Assembly: GCA_019233165.1 (NCBI GenBank)
Contig: JAFAMS010000174.1
Span: 1 to 6,025, forward strand
Length of the DNA: 6,025 bases
DNA from: Vulcanimicrobiota bacterium
GTDB lineage: Bacteria > Vulcanimicrobiota > Vulcanimicrobiia > Vulcanimicrobiales > Vulcanimicrobiaceae
Direction of reading: 5' to 3'
This document shows, piece by piece, positions 1 to 5,433 of this stretch (position 1 is the first letter of the stretch; every line of letters begins with the position of its first letter). The translations under genes were made by a program, and so were the position numbers. The notes under the pieces were generated by a model. The model saw only the letters and a list, made by a program, of their open reading frames with translations, had not been told where the DNA came from and did not search any database.

Positions 1-74
1 CCGTAGTCGGCTGCGAGCGGAACGCCGCCCTGGCCGGAGCCCACGACGATCAGATCGACGTCTTCAACCGCCAC
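1..74 (-). CDS. FAD/NAD(P)-dependent oxidoreductase, N-terminal fragment
   Basis: Only the first 24 codons are inside the window; the gene runs off the left edge. The protein begins M-A-V-E-D-V and then DLIVVGSGQGGVPLAADY. This is a beta strand followed by the dinucleotide-binding GxGxxG turn (residues 12-17, GSGQGG) and the start of the next helix. A GSGQGGVPLA sequence this close to the N-terminus is typical of the pyridine nucleotide-disulfide oxidoreductase family, for example proteins annotated as mercuric reductase or dihydrolipoamide dehydrogenase, where it binds the FAD ADP moiety. The redox-active cysteines would lie outside the window, so the substrate is unknown. The GTG start at 74 is chosen because GGGAGG lies five bases upstream and the frame is open from there. 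It starts one base after the stop of permease A', so it is the next gene of the ABC transporter operon. Confidence 0.72.
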   Translation of the reverse strand, partial: MAVEDVDLIVVGSGQGGVPLAADY

Positions 75-75
75 C

Positions 76-861
76 CTAGCCTCCCTGAACGACGAGTCTC
101 CGCTGTGCGGCGCGCCAGATGACGGTCCCTGCGGCGGCGAAGACGAGGAGCCAGCCTACCTGCACGAGGAGCGCTTCCACGTACCCGCCGGGCGGTATCT
201 TCCCGATGTAGATCAGCAGCGGCGTCGAGTAGATCGCGGCGAACGGCAGCGCCAGGACGATCTGCTGCAAGATCCCGGGAAAGAACAGCAGCGGGATGAT
301 CTGGCCGCTGAGCAGATCGCTGCACCACCGCACGATCAACTGCACGGCGAACGACTCGAGCGTCCAGAACGCGACGCAGTTCATGCAGAAGTTCAGCATG
401 AAATTCACGAGGTAGCCGAGCACGAAGCTCACCGCGAACGCGGCGAGGGCGGCCGGCGGCGGAACGTCGATGTGGACCATCAGCAGCGCGACCAGCAGCG
501 ACGGCACGATCAGGATCCCGTGCAGCAGCGTCTGCCCGAGACCGTCGCTGAAGAAGTAGAGCGCCGGGCTGATCGGTTTCATGAAGTCGGTCGCGATCGT
601 TCCCTCGCGCAGCTTCTCGCGGATCATCCGCGTCCCGTCGACTTCCAAGATCAGCGACATCAAGAGCGCGATCACGGTGTAGGTGAGGATCTGGTGCAGC
701 GCGATCCCCTGCGGCGCGGCGTTCTGGGCGTAGAGCGCGAGCCACACCATGCGCATCAAGTAGATCCGCAAGATCAGCGAGCCGACGTTGGTGAAGACTT
801 CGAACCGGTAGGTCGCTTCGCGCGCAAACGCTTTCTTCGCGAATTCGAGGTAGGGCTCGAG
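76..861 (-). repeat. Diverged direct repeat, copy 2 (permease A')
   Basis: Second copy of the A-type permease coding sequence, offset by exactly 1630 bases from the copy at 1706-2491. The alignment stays gapless through to the shared C-terminal Val-Val-Gln-Gly-Gly. The N-terminal 11 or 12 residues, which overlap the upstream gene's end, are unrelated between the copies. Confidence 0.85.
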
Positions 862-894
862 CCGGAACCGATAGACCGGCAGCGCCAAGCTCAA
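76..894 (-). CDS. ABC-2 type permease A' (second copy, COG4587-like)
   Basis: A 272-residue integral membrane protein, predicted to form half of the transmembrane channel of an ABC transporter in the cytoplasmic membrane; the substrate is unknown. About six hydrophobic segments are visible, the first near residues 33-53 and the last near 248-266. Family-like signatures are YLEF and YRFEVF near the N-terminus, the cytoplasmic-loop motif REGTIATDFMKPI (residues 96-108) and the block ALPFAAIYSTPLLIY. The frame is open much further upstream, but that stretch is arginine-rich shadow of permease B. The TTG at 894 is chosen because CAAGG lies nine bases before it and because its TTGA overlaps the stop of permease B by four bases, as at the ATPase/A junction. 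A TTG at 888 is the alternative. It is a full-length paralogue of the gene at 1706-2527, about 62% identical without gaps, and is not degraded. The product probably pairs with permease B in place of A (inference). Confidence 0.88.
   Translation of the reverse strand: MSLALPVYRFRLEPYLEFAKKAFAREATYRFEVFTNVGSLILRIYLMRMVWLALYAQNAAPQGIALHQILTYTVIALLMSLILEVDGTRMIREKLREGTIATDFMKPISPALYFFSDGLGQTLLHGILIVPSLLVALLMVHIDVPPPAALAAFAVSFVLGYLVNFMLNFCMNCVAFWTLESFAVQLIVRWCSDLLSGQIIPLLFFPGILQQIVLALPFAAIYSTPLLIYIGKIPPGGYVEALLVQVGWLLVFAAAGTVIWRAAQRRLVVQGG
80..85 (-). promoter_or_regulatory. Ribosome binding site of the oxidoreductase gene
   Basis: GGGAGG read on the minus strand, five bases before the GTG at 74. 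It lies inside the last codons of permease A' (those encoding Gln-Gly-Gly), so ribosomes finishing A' could reinitiate here. It is the main support for the start of the short leftmost gene. Confidence 0.7.
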
Positions 895-1706
895 TGGCCG
901 ACGCCTTGGTACTTGTTGAGCCCGATGATCCAGAACCAGTAGGCGAGCACGAAGCAGACGAGCCCGACCAACGGCGTCGCGAGGCCGACGAACGGCGAAA
1001 GGTGCAGCGCATCCTCGGCTTTGTCGAGGAAGAAGGTCGCCGGAAAATAGTTCATAAACGCGAACGGGAGCAAGAACGTGAGCACCAAACGGACGCCCTT
1101 GGTGTAGATCGAGATCGGGTAGCGCGTGAACTCCTGCTCGAGCTGGAATGCGATCCAGCGCAGCGCGTCGACGCGGACGAACCAGAACGAGCAGGTCGCG
1201 ATCACGAGATTGATCGCGAAGTCGATCAGCGCCCCGCCCATCACGATCAGCGGGATGAAGACGACGAACCACCAGTCGACCGTCACCCCGCTCCAGATCG
1301 TCGCCAAGACGAAGAGTGAGAGCGCGAGGATCAGCTCGTCGGGGAAGATCTGCTGCGGCGTCGTGATGATCTGAAAGAGCGCGTTCAGGGGCCGCACGAA
1401 CACTCGATCGAACTCACCCTCGCGGACGTGCTCGGGGACGTCGCCGACCGTCAAGAACAGCGTGTTGTTGATCGAGTGTGCGAGCATCCAGAGCGAATAC
1501 AGGAACGCCATCTGCGGAAAATTCCAGCCGTTCATCGATGGGAATTCCTGCAGGATGATCCAGAGCGCGATCAGCGCCGTCGCGTGATAGATGAACGTGA
1601 ACCCGAACCAGACCAGGAAGTTGGCGCGATATTCGAGCGCCGTGAGGACGTTGATCCGCCAGTACTGGCGGTAAACGTCGCCCCAAATCGCGAGCCGCTC
1701 CGCCAT
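891..1706 (-). CDS. ABC-2 type permease B (COG3694-like)
   Basis: A 271-residue membrane protein, predicted to be the partner half-channel of permeases A and A'. The N-terminal motif LEYRANFLVW (residues 24-33), the loop VREGEFDRVFVRPLN (94-108) and the C-terminal blocks RYPISIYTKGVR and LLPFAFMNYFPA are typical of the second permease of the COG4586-4587-3694 ABC systems. About six hydrophobic stretches are visible. It is clearly related to A in overall architecture and in the loop motif, but it is not a recent copy. The ATG at 1706 shares its first base with the TGA of permease A (TGATG), and AGGG lies six bases upstream (1716-1713), so translation is probably coupled. The longer open frame upstream to 1784 is an arginine-rich shadow of permease A. 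The substrate cannot be inferred from the sequence. Confidence 0.9.
   Translation of the reverse strand: MAERLAIWGDVYRQYWRINVLTALEYRANFLVWFGFTFIYHATALIALWIILQEFPSMNGWNFPQMAFLYSLWMLAHSINNTLFLTVGDVPEHVREGEFDRVFVRPLNALFQIITTPQQIFPDELILALSLFVLATIWSGVTVDWWFVVFIPLIVMGGALIDFAINLVIATCSFWFVRVDALRWIAFQLEQEFTRYPISIYTKGVRLVLTFLLPFAFMNYFPATFFLDKAEDALHLSPFVGLATPLVGLVCFVLAYWFWIIGLNKYQGVGH
904..908 (-). promoter_or_regulatory. Ribosome binding site of permease A'
   Basis: CAAGG on the minus strand, nine bases before the TTG at 894, within the last codons of permease B. It favours the 894 start over the in-frame TTG at 888, which would leave a 15-base spacing. Confidence 0.5.
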
Positions 1707-2491
1707 CAGCCGCCCTGGACGACGACGCGGCGCGCGCCGGCGCGCCAGATGAAGACCGAGATCACCGCGAAGATCGCGATCCACATGACTTGCAGGCCGA
1801 GGACTTCGGGATACCGTTCCGGCGTCACCGAACCGACGTAGATCAAGAGCGGCGTCGAGTAGATCGCCGCGAACGGCAGCGCGAAGATGAACCCCTGAAA
1901 CGCGAGCGGGAAGAAGATCAGCGGGATGATTTGCCCGCCGAGCAGGTCGGTGATCCAGGTGACGATCAGCTGGACCGCGTGGATCTCGAGCGTCCAGAAC
2001 GCGATGCAGTTCAGGATGAAGTTCATCAACAGGCCGACTAAATAACCGAACAGGAAGCTCAGGAAGAACGCGCCGAGGACGTCCGGCGGCGGGATATCGA
2101 TGTGGACGATCAGCGCTGCGAGCGCGAGCGACGGCAAGATCAACACGGAATGGAACAGCACTTCGCCGGTCCCGTCGCTAAAGAAGTAGAGCGGAACGTT
2201 GATCGGCTTCATGAAGTCGGTCGCGATGCTTCCGTCGTGGAGCTTGTCGTGGATCAGCCGCGTCTGGTCGATGTCGAGGACGAGCGACATCAAGAGTGCG
2301 ACCGTCGAGTACGTGATCGCGTCCTGCAGCGAGAGATCTTTCGGCGCGACGTTCTGCGCGTAGAGCGCCGTCCACACCATCCGGAAGAGATAGACGCGAA
2401 CGAGGAGCGAGCCGATCGAGGTGAACACCTCGAACCGGTACGTCGCCTCGCGCTCGAACGCGACGCGCGCGAACTCGAGATAAGGCTTGAG
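1706..2491 (-). repeat. Diverged direct repeat, copy 1 (permease A)
   Basis: This stretch matches 76-861 at a constant offset of 1630 bases with no insertion or deletion. The best-kept DNA lies around 1838-1882, where nearly all bases match 208-252. At protein level a hand count gives 163 identical residues of 261. It marks an old tandem duplication of the A permease gene with the B gene between the copies. Confidence 0.85.
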
Positions 2492-2527
2492 AGAAAAGCG
2501 CTGAGGCGGCGCCGAGATCGAGGTCAC
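1706..2527 (-). CDS. ABC-2 type permease A (first copy, COG4587-like)
   Basis: A 273-residue membrane protein directly after its ATPase, predicted to be one half of the ABC transporter channel. It shows the N-terminal block LKPYLEFARVAF followed by EATYRFEVFTS leading into the first membrane helix, the loop HDGSIATDFMKPI (residues 97-109), which probably contacts the ATPase, and the C-terminal block ALPFAAIYSTPLLIY. About six membrane segments are visible. The GTG at 2527 is chosen because its GTGA overlaps the ATPase stop by four bases and because homology to the A' copy begins a few codons later. No good Shine-Dalgarno sequence precedes it, so it probably depends on coupling to the ATPase. 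The open frame continues to 2869, but that stretch is ATPase shadow. Compared with A', the most changed parts are the region just after the first helix (about residues 61-76) and the last helix. Confidence 0.92.
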   Translation of the reverse strand: MTSISAPPQRFSLKPYLEFARVAFEREATYRFEVFTSIGSLLVRVYLFRMVWTALYAQNVAPKDLSLQDAITYSTVALLMSLVLDIDQTRLIHDKLHDGSIATDFMKPINVPLYFFSDGTGEVLFHSVLILPSLALAALIVHIDIPPPDVLGAFFLSFLFGYLVGLLMNFILNCIAFWTLEIHAVQLIVTWITDLLGGQIIPLIFFPLAFQGFIFALPFAAIYSTPLLIYVGSVTPERYPEVLGLQVMWIAIFAVISVFIWRAGARRVVVQGG

Positions 2528-3537
2528 GAGGAAGGTGCCGGAGCTTGCGCCTGGTGCTGATAGCCTTCCAGGTAGATCCGGCGGATGATGTCCTCGAGCT
2601 CGGGCTCGACGATCGAAACGTCGCTGATGGTGCAGCGCTCGGTGACGGCGCGAATCAGCTGTTCGGCGGTGATCCGCCGCCGGTCGAACTTCAGGTGGAC
2701 GAGGTTCCCCTCGCGTTCGACGAGCTCGGTGTGCGGAAAGTCGAAGCTCTCGCAGTTCTCGGCGAGCGTCACGACGAGCGTTCGATGCGTTCCGTACTCG
2801 TTGCGCAGCCGTTCGATCCCGCCGTCGAAGACGACGCGGCCGTCGTCGATCAGGATGATCCGGTTGCACAGCCGTTCGACGTCGGCGAGGTCGTGGGTCG
2901 TAAGGATCACGGTCGTCCCGCGTTCCTCGTTGATCTGCGCGATGAATTCGCGGATCGCTTCCTTCGCGACGACGTCCAGGCCGATCGTAGGCTCGTCGAG
3001 ATAGACGATCTGCGGATCGTGCAGCATCGCCGCCGCGAAGTCGCCGCGCATTCGCTGGCCGAGCGAGAGCTGGCGGACCGGCGTCTCCATGAACTCATCG
3101 AGCGCGAGGATCTCGGAGAAGCGCGCCAGGTTCGCGCGATAACGGTCGCGCGGAACCGCGTAGATCGCGCGCAGCAGCTCGAACGATTCCTGCAGCGGCA
3201 AATCCCAATACAACTGGCTGCGTTGACCGAAGACGACGCCGATGTTGCGCGCGTTCTCTTTGCGCTTCTCGTGCGGAACGAGCCCCGCGACGTGGATCTC
3301 GCCCGACGTGGGGACGAGGATCCCGGTGAGCATCTTGATCGTCGTCGATTTGCCGGCGCCGTTGGGACCGATGTAGCCGACGAGCTCGCCCGGCTCCATC
3401 GCGAGCGTCACGTCTTCGACGGCGGCCTTGTCCACGTACTCGCGGGTGAAGAGGGAGCGGACCGCGCCCCCGAGCCCGGGGTAGCGCTTGACTGAACGGA
3501 AGACCTTACGCAGGTTGCGCGTCTCGATGATCGGCAC
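2524..3537 (-). CDS. ABC transporter ATP-binding protein (COG4586-like)
   Basis: A 337-residue cytoplasmic ATPase that powers the permeases encoded just downstream. All nucleotide-binding elements are present: Walker A GPNGAGKST (57-65), Q-loop in VVFGQRSQ (Gln105), signature LSLGQ (157-161), Walker B IVYLDEP (177-183, Asp181 and Glu182), D-loop GLD (186-188) and H-loop His215. GQRSQLYWDLP and the LSLGQRMR form of the signature are characteristic of the ATPases that accompany ABC-2 permease pairs of this type. About 100 residues after the core, ending in an acidic EDIIRRIY stretch and an Ala/Pro-rich tail, form the usual C-terminal extension. The GTG at 3537 is chosen because AAGGGG lies seven bases before it and the family's usual N-terminus (IIETRNLRKVF) follows directly. 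The 17 extra residues possible from 3588 do not look like this family. It is the first gene of the operon. Confidence 0.96.
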   Translation of the reverse strand: MPIIETRNLRKVFRSVKRYPGLGGAVRSLFTREYVDKAAVEDVTLAMEPGELVGYIGPNGAGKSTTIKMLTGILVPTSGEIHVAGLVPHEKRKENARNIGVVFGQRSQLYWDLPLQESFELLRAIYAVPRDRYRANLARFSEILALDEFMETPVRQLSLGQRMRGDFAAAMLHDPQIVYLDEPTIGLDVVAKEAIREFIAQINEERGTTVILTTHDLADVERLCNRIILIDDGRVVFDGGIERLRNEYGTHRTLVVTLAENCESFDFPHTELVEREGNLVHLKFDRRRITAEQLIRAVTERCTISDVSIVEPELEDIIRRIYLEGYQHQAQAPAPSS

Positions 3538-3544
3538 GGAAGAA

Positions 3545-3550
3545 CCCCTT
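3545..3550 (-). promoter_or_regulatory. Ribosome binding site of the ABC ATPase
   Basis: AAGGGG on the minus strand, seven bases before the GTG at 3537. It is also one arm of the CCCCTT/AAGGGG inverted repeat, so in the ATPase mRNA it can pair with the CCCCTT located five bases upstream of it. Confidence 0.7.
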
Positions 3551-3555
3551 CCACA

Positions 3556-3562
3556 AAGGGGG
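3556..3562 (+). promoter_or_regulatory. Likely ribosome binding site of the kinase-like gene
   Basis: AAGGGGG on the plus strand. The spacing to the GTG at 3575 is 12 bases, longer than usual. It would be shortened if the GGGGG were not paired with the CCCCC that directly precedes the start codon. It is the only Shine-Dalgarno-like run near the start. Confidence 0.45.
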
Positions 3563-3574
3563 AAAAGAGCCCCC

Positions 3575-4183
3575 GTGATCGTCACCATCTCGCGCGAGTA
3601 CGGCGCCGCTGCGATCGACGTCGCGCATCGCGTCGGCGAGCTGCTCGGCTATCGCGTCGCCGGCGAAGATTTTCCGAGCGTCGCGGCGCTGCGCTTGGGG
3701 ATGACGAGCGACGACGTCGTCGCCGTCGAACATCGGGCGCCCTCGCTCGCCGAGCGGATCTTGCACAATCTCGGAACCGCGCTCCCGGAGTCGCATTCGA
3801 CGCTCGCCCCGCAAAGCTTCGACGACGAGGTGCGTAAGGAGATCGAGGCCGCGGTGTGCGAGGCCGCGGAGCAGCCGGACGTCGTCATCATCGGCGGGAT
3901 GGCGAACGCGATCTTACGCGGCCGTCCGAACGTGCTAAGCGTCTTTCTTCATGCACCGCTCGCGTTCCGCATCGAACGGATAAAAGCATCGCACAACTTC
4001 ACCGACGCCGAAGCGCGCAAAGAGGTCGCGCGCGTCGACGCTGCGCGAAAACGGTGGGCGAAGCTCAACTACGACGTCGAGTGGGGATTCGCCGGTCCGT
4101 ACGATCTCACGCTCGACGTCTCGCGCTTCGGGATCGAGGGCACGGCGCGGATCATCGCCGACGCGGCATCGCGATGCTCGTAA
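3575..4183 (+). CDS. Cytidylate kinase-like family protein, altered nucleotide loop
   Basis: A 202-residue soluble protein resembling the cytidylate-kinase-like family (Pfam PF13189 type), whose members are P-loop NTPase-fold proteins mostly of unknown substrate. Family features in order are the N-terminal strand VIVTISREYG (2-10), a helix after it, the central VVIIGGMANAILRGRPNV (103-120) leading to VFLHAP (123-128), the R-rich RIERI (132-136), and the C-terminal helix with DAARKRW (155-161) before YDLTLDVSRFG (176-186). In most relatives a GSGG loop follows REY; here it is GAAA (10-13), so phosphate binding and activity are doubtful. The GTG at 3575 is chosen because the family starts at this strand. 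ATG codons at 3488 and 3527 would add unrelated residues and run into the ATPase gene. It overlaps the MFS gene, so the two are probably co-expressed. Confidence 0.82.
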   Translation: MIVTISREYGAAAIDVAHRVGELLGYRVAGEDFPSVAALRLGMTSDDVVAVEHRAPSLAERILHNLGTALPESHSTLAPQSFDDEVRKEIEAAVCEAAEQPDVVIIGGMANAILRGRPNVLSVFLHAPLAFRIERIKASHNFTDAEARKEVARVDAARKRWAKLNYDVEWGFAGPYDLTLDVSRFGIEGTARIIADAASRCS

Positions 4184-5433
4184 GGGAGCGCGGCGAGGAG
4201 CGAATCCCGGAGCGCCGCGCGCGGCTGTGGAGCGCGTTCGCGTACCGGGATTTCCGGCTGCTCTGGACGGGGCTGTTCGTCTCGAACATCGGCTTTTGGA
4301 TGCAGTTCACGTCGCTGACGTATCTCGTCGGGGTGATTCTGGCGCACAACGCCGCGCAGAGCGCCCTGAGCCTCGGGATCCTCGGCGCCGTTCGTTCGAT
4401 TCCGGTCCTGCTGCTCTCGCCGATCAGCGGCTTCGTCGCCGACCATTTTCCGCGGCGGCGCACGCTCCTCATCACGAACTCGATGCAGACGCTGCTCGCC
4501 CTCGCGCTCGCATTCGTCTCCGAGCTGCACGGGAGCTGGATCCTCCTCGCCGTCTATCTGATCGCGGCCGCTCAGGCGGCGACGCAATGCTTCGACGCGC
4601 CGGCGCGGCAGAGCTGGGTCCCGCTCCTCGTCCCGCGCCATCTGATCTCGAACGCGATCGGCCTCAACTCGATCGCCTTCAACGGACCGCTGATGGTCGG
4701 TCCGGCGGTCGCGGGTCTGCTGATCGGGACCGTCGGGCTTTCGGTCGCGTTCTTCGTCAACGCGGCCTCGCAGCTCGCGGTCGTCGCCGCGCTGATCCTC
4801 ATGAAGCCGGCTCCGGCGTCGAGCACCTCGCGCGAGCCCGTGGTGCATCAGATCGTCGCCGGTGCGCGCTTCATCGGCGCGCACGCCGTCCTCAAGTGGG
4901 TCTTTCTCTTGCTGCTCGTGACGTCGTTGACGGTCCGGCCGTTCACGTCGCTCCTGGCCGCGTTTGCGGCGCACATTCTCCTCGTCGGCGCGCAAGCATA
5001 CGGCTGGCTCTTGGCGGCGGGTGGGATCGGGACGGTGACCGGCGCGATCATCACCGCGGTCAATCAATCCGAGCGGCGCGGACGCCTCTGGTTCGCCGCG
5101 AGCGTCGTCTCGGCGCTCGGTCTCATCGGGCTAGGATTCACCCACAGTTTCGGGATCGCGATGTTCTTGCAGGCGATGCTCGGCCTGGGGACGATGACGT
5201 TCGTGAGCTCGTCGAACGTTTTGGTGCAGACGCTCTCTCCCGACGAGATGCGCGGGCGCTCGATGTCGGTCTACACGATGATTCTGCTCGGCCTCGTCCC
5301 GGCTGGGACGCTCCTCATGGGCTCGCTAGGTTCCGTGCTCGGTCTCCCGGAGGCGTTTGCCCTCGGTGGAACGTTCGCGTTTCTCGTCGGCGCGTGGGTG
5401 TGGTTCGCGCACCCCGCGCTCCGCGGCGCCTAA
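4174..5433 (+). CDS. MFS transporter, EntS/MFS_3-type exporter
   Basis: A 419-residue cytoplasmic membrane protein, about the normal length for a 12-helix major facilitator. It probably exports a small molecule by proton antiport. The cytoplasmic N-terminus ends in YRDFRLLWTG (24-33), the usual entry to helix 1 in the MFS_3 branch (relatives of the enterobactin exporter EntS). Motif A appears between helices 2 and 3 as GFVADHFPRRR (86-96), and DAPARQS (141-147) after helix 4 is another mark of the branch. LSPDEMRGRSMSVY lies in a C-terminal-half loop. The start is the ATG at 4174, the only ATG, GTG or TTG in frame close before the family's N-terminus. It overlaps the end of the kinase-like gene by ten bases and has no clear Shine-Dalgarno sequence, so translation is likely coupled. 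No biosynthetic genes nearby suggest a substrate. The open frame extends upstream to 3856, but only as shadow of the kinase-like gene. Confidence 0.93.
   Translation: MLVRERGEERIPERRARLWSAFAYRDFRLLWTGLFVSNIGFWMQFTSLTYLVGVILAHNAAQSALSLGILGAVRSIPVLLLSPISGFVADHFPRRRTLLITNSMQTLLALALAFVSELHGSWILLAVYLIAAAQAATQCFDAPARQSWVPLLVPRHLISNAIGLNSIAFNGPLMVGPAVAGLLIGTVGLSVAFFVNAASQLAVVAALILMKPAPASSTSREPVVHQIVAGARFIGAHAVLKWVFLLLLVTSLTVRPFTSLLAAFAAHILLVGAQAYGWLLAAGGIGTVTGAIITAVNQSERRGRLWFAASVVSALGLIGLGFTHSFGIAMFLQAMLGLGTMTFVSSSNVLVQTLSPDEMRGRSMSVYTMILLGLVPAGTLLMGSLGSVLGLPEAFALGGTFAFLVGAWVWFAHPALRGA

Larger units (their letters stand above)
3538..3574. promoter_or_regulatory. Divergent 37-bp gap with overlapping hairpins
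   Basis: The whole space between the two divergent starts. Three overlapping inverted repeats are visible: GGAAG 3538-3542 with CTTCC 3548-3552; CCCCTT 3545-3550 with AAGGGG 3556-3561; and GGGGG 3558-3562 with CCCCC 3570-3574. They cannot all form at once. The middle one consists of the two genes' Shine-Dalgarno sequences on opposite strands. No convincing -10/-35 pair fits inside 37 bases, so any promoters must lie within the opposing genes. TTGACT at 3488-3493 resembles a -35 for the plus strand but has no good -10. Confidence 0.55.

Noticed and set aside
50..1012. A 320-residue minus-strand open frame overlapping the permease A' gene
   Set aside because: It is an Arg/Ala/Asp-rich alternative frame of A' and the end of B, with no membrane segments or motifs.
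2545..3495. A 316-residue plus-strand open frame opposite the ABC ATPase
   Set aside because: It is charged and compositionally biased, with no recognisable motif. It is exactly antisense to the well-supported ATPase gene.
3488..3516. TTGACT with CAGGTT at 17-base spacing as a sigma-70 promoter for the plus strand
   Set aside because: The -35-like box is good, but the -10 position matches the consensus at only two of six bases, so it is not listed as a feature.
3488..3574. Longer kinase-like protein starting at ATG 3488 or ATG 3527
   Set aside because: The added residues have no family match, would overlap the ATPase start region, and have no Shine-Dalgarno at a normal distance. The family begins at the VIVTISREYG strand.
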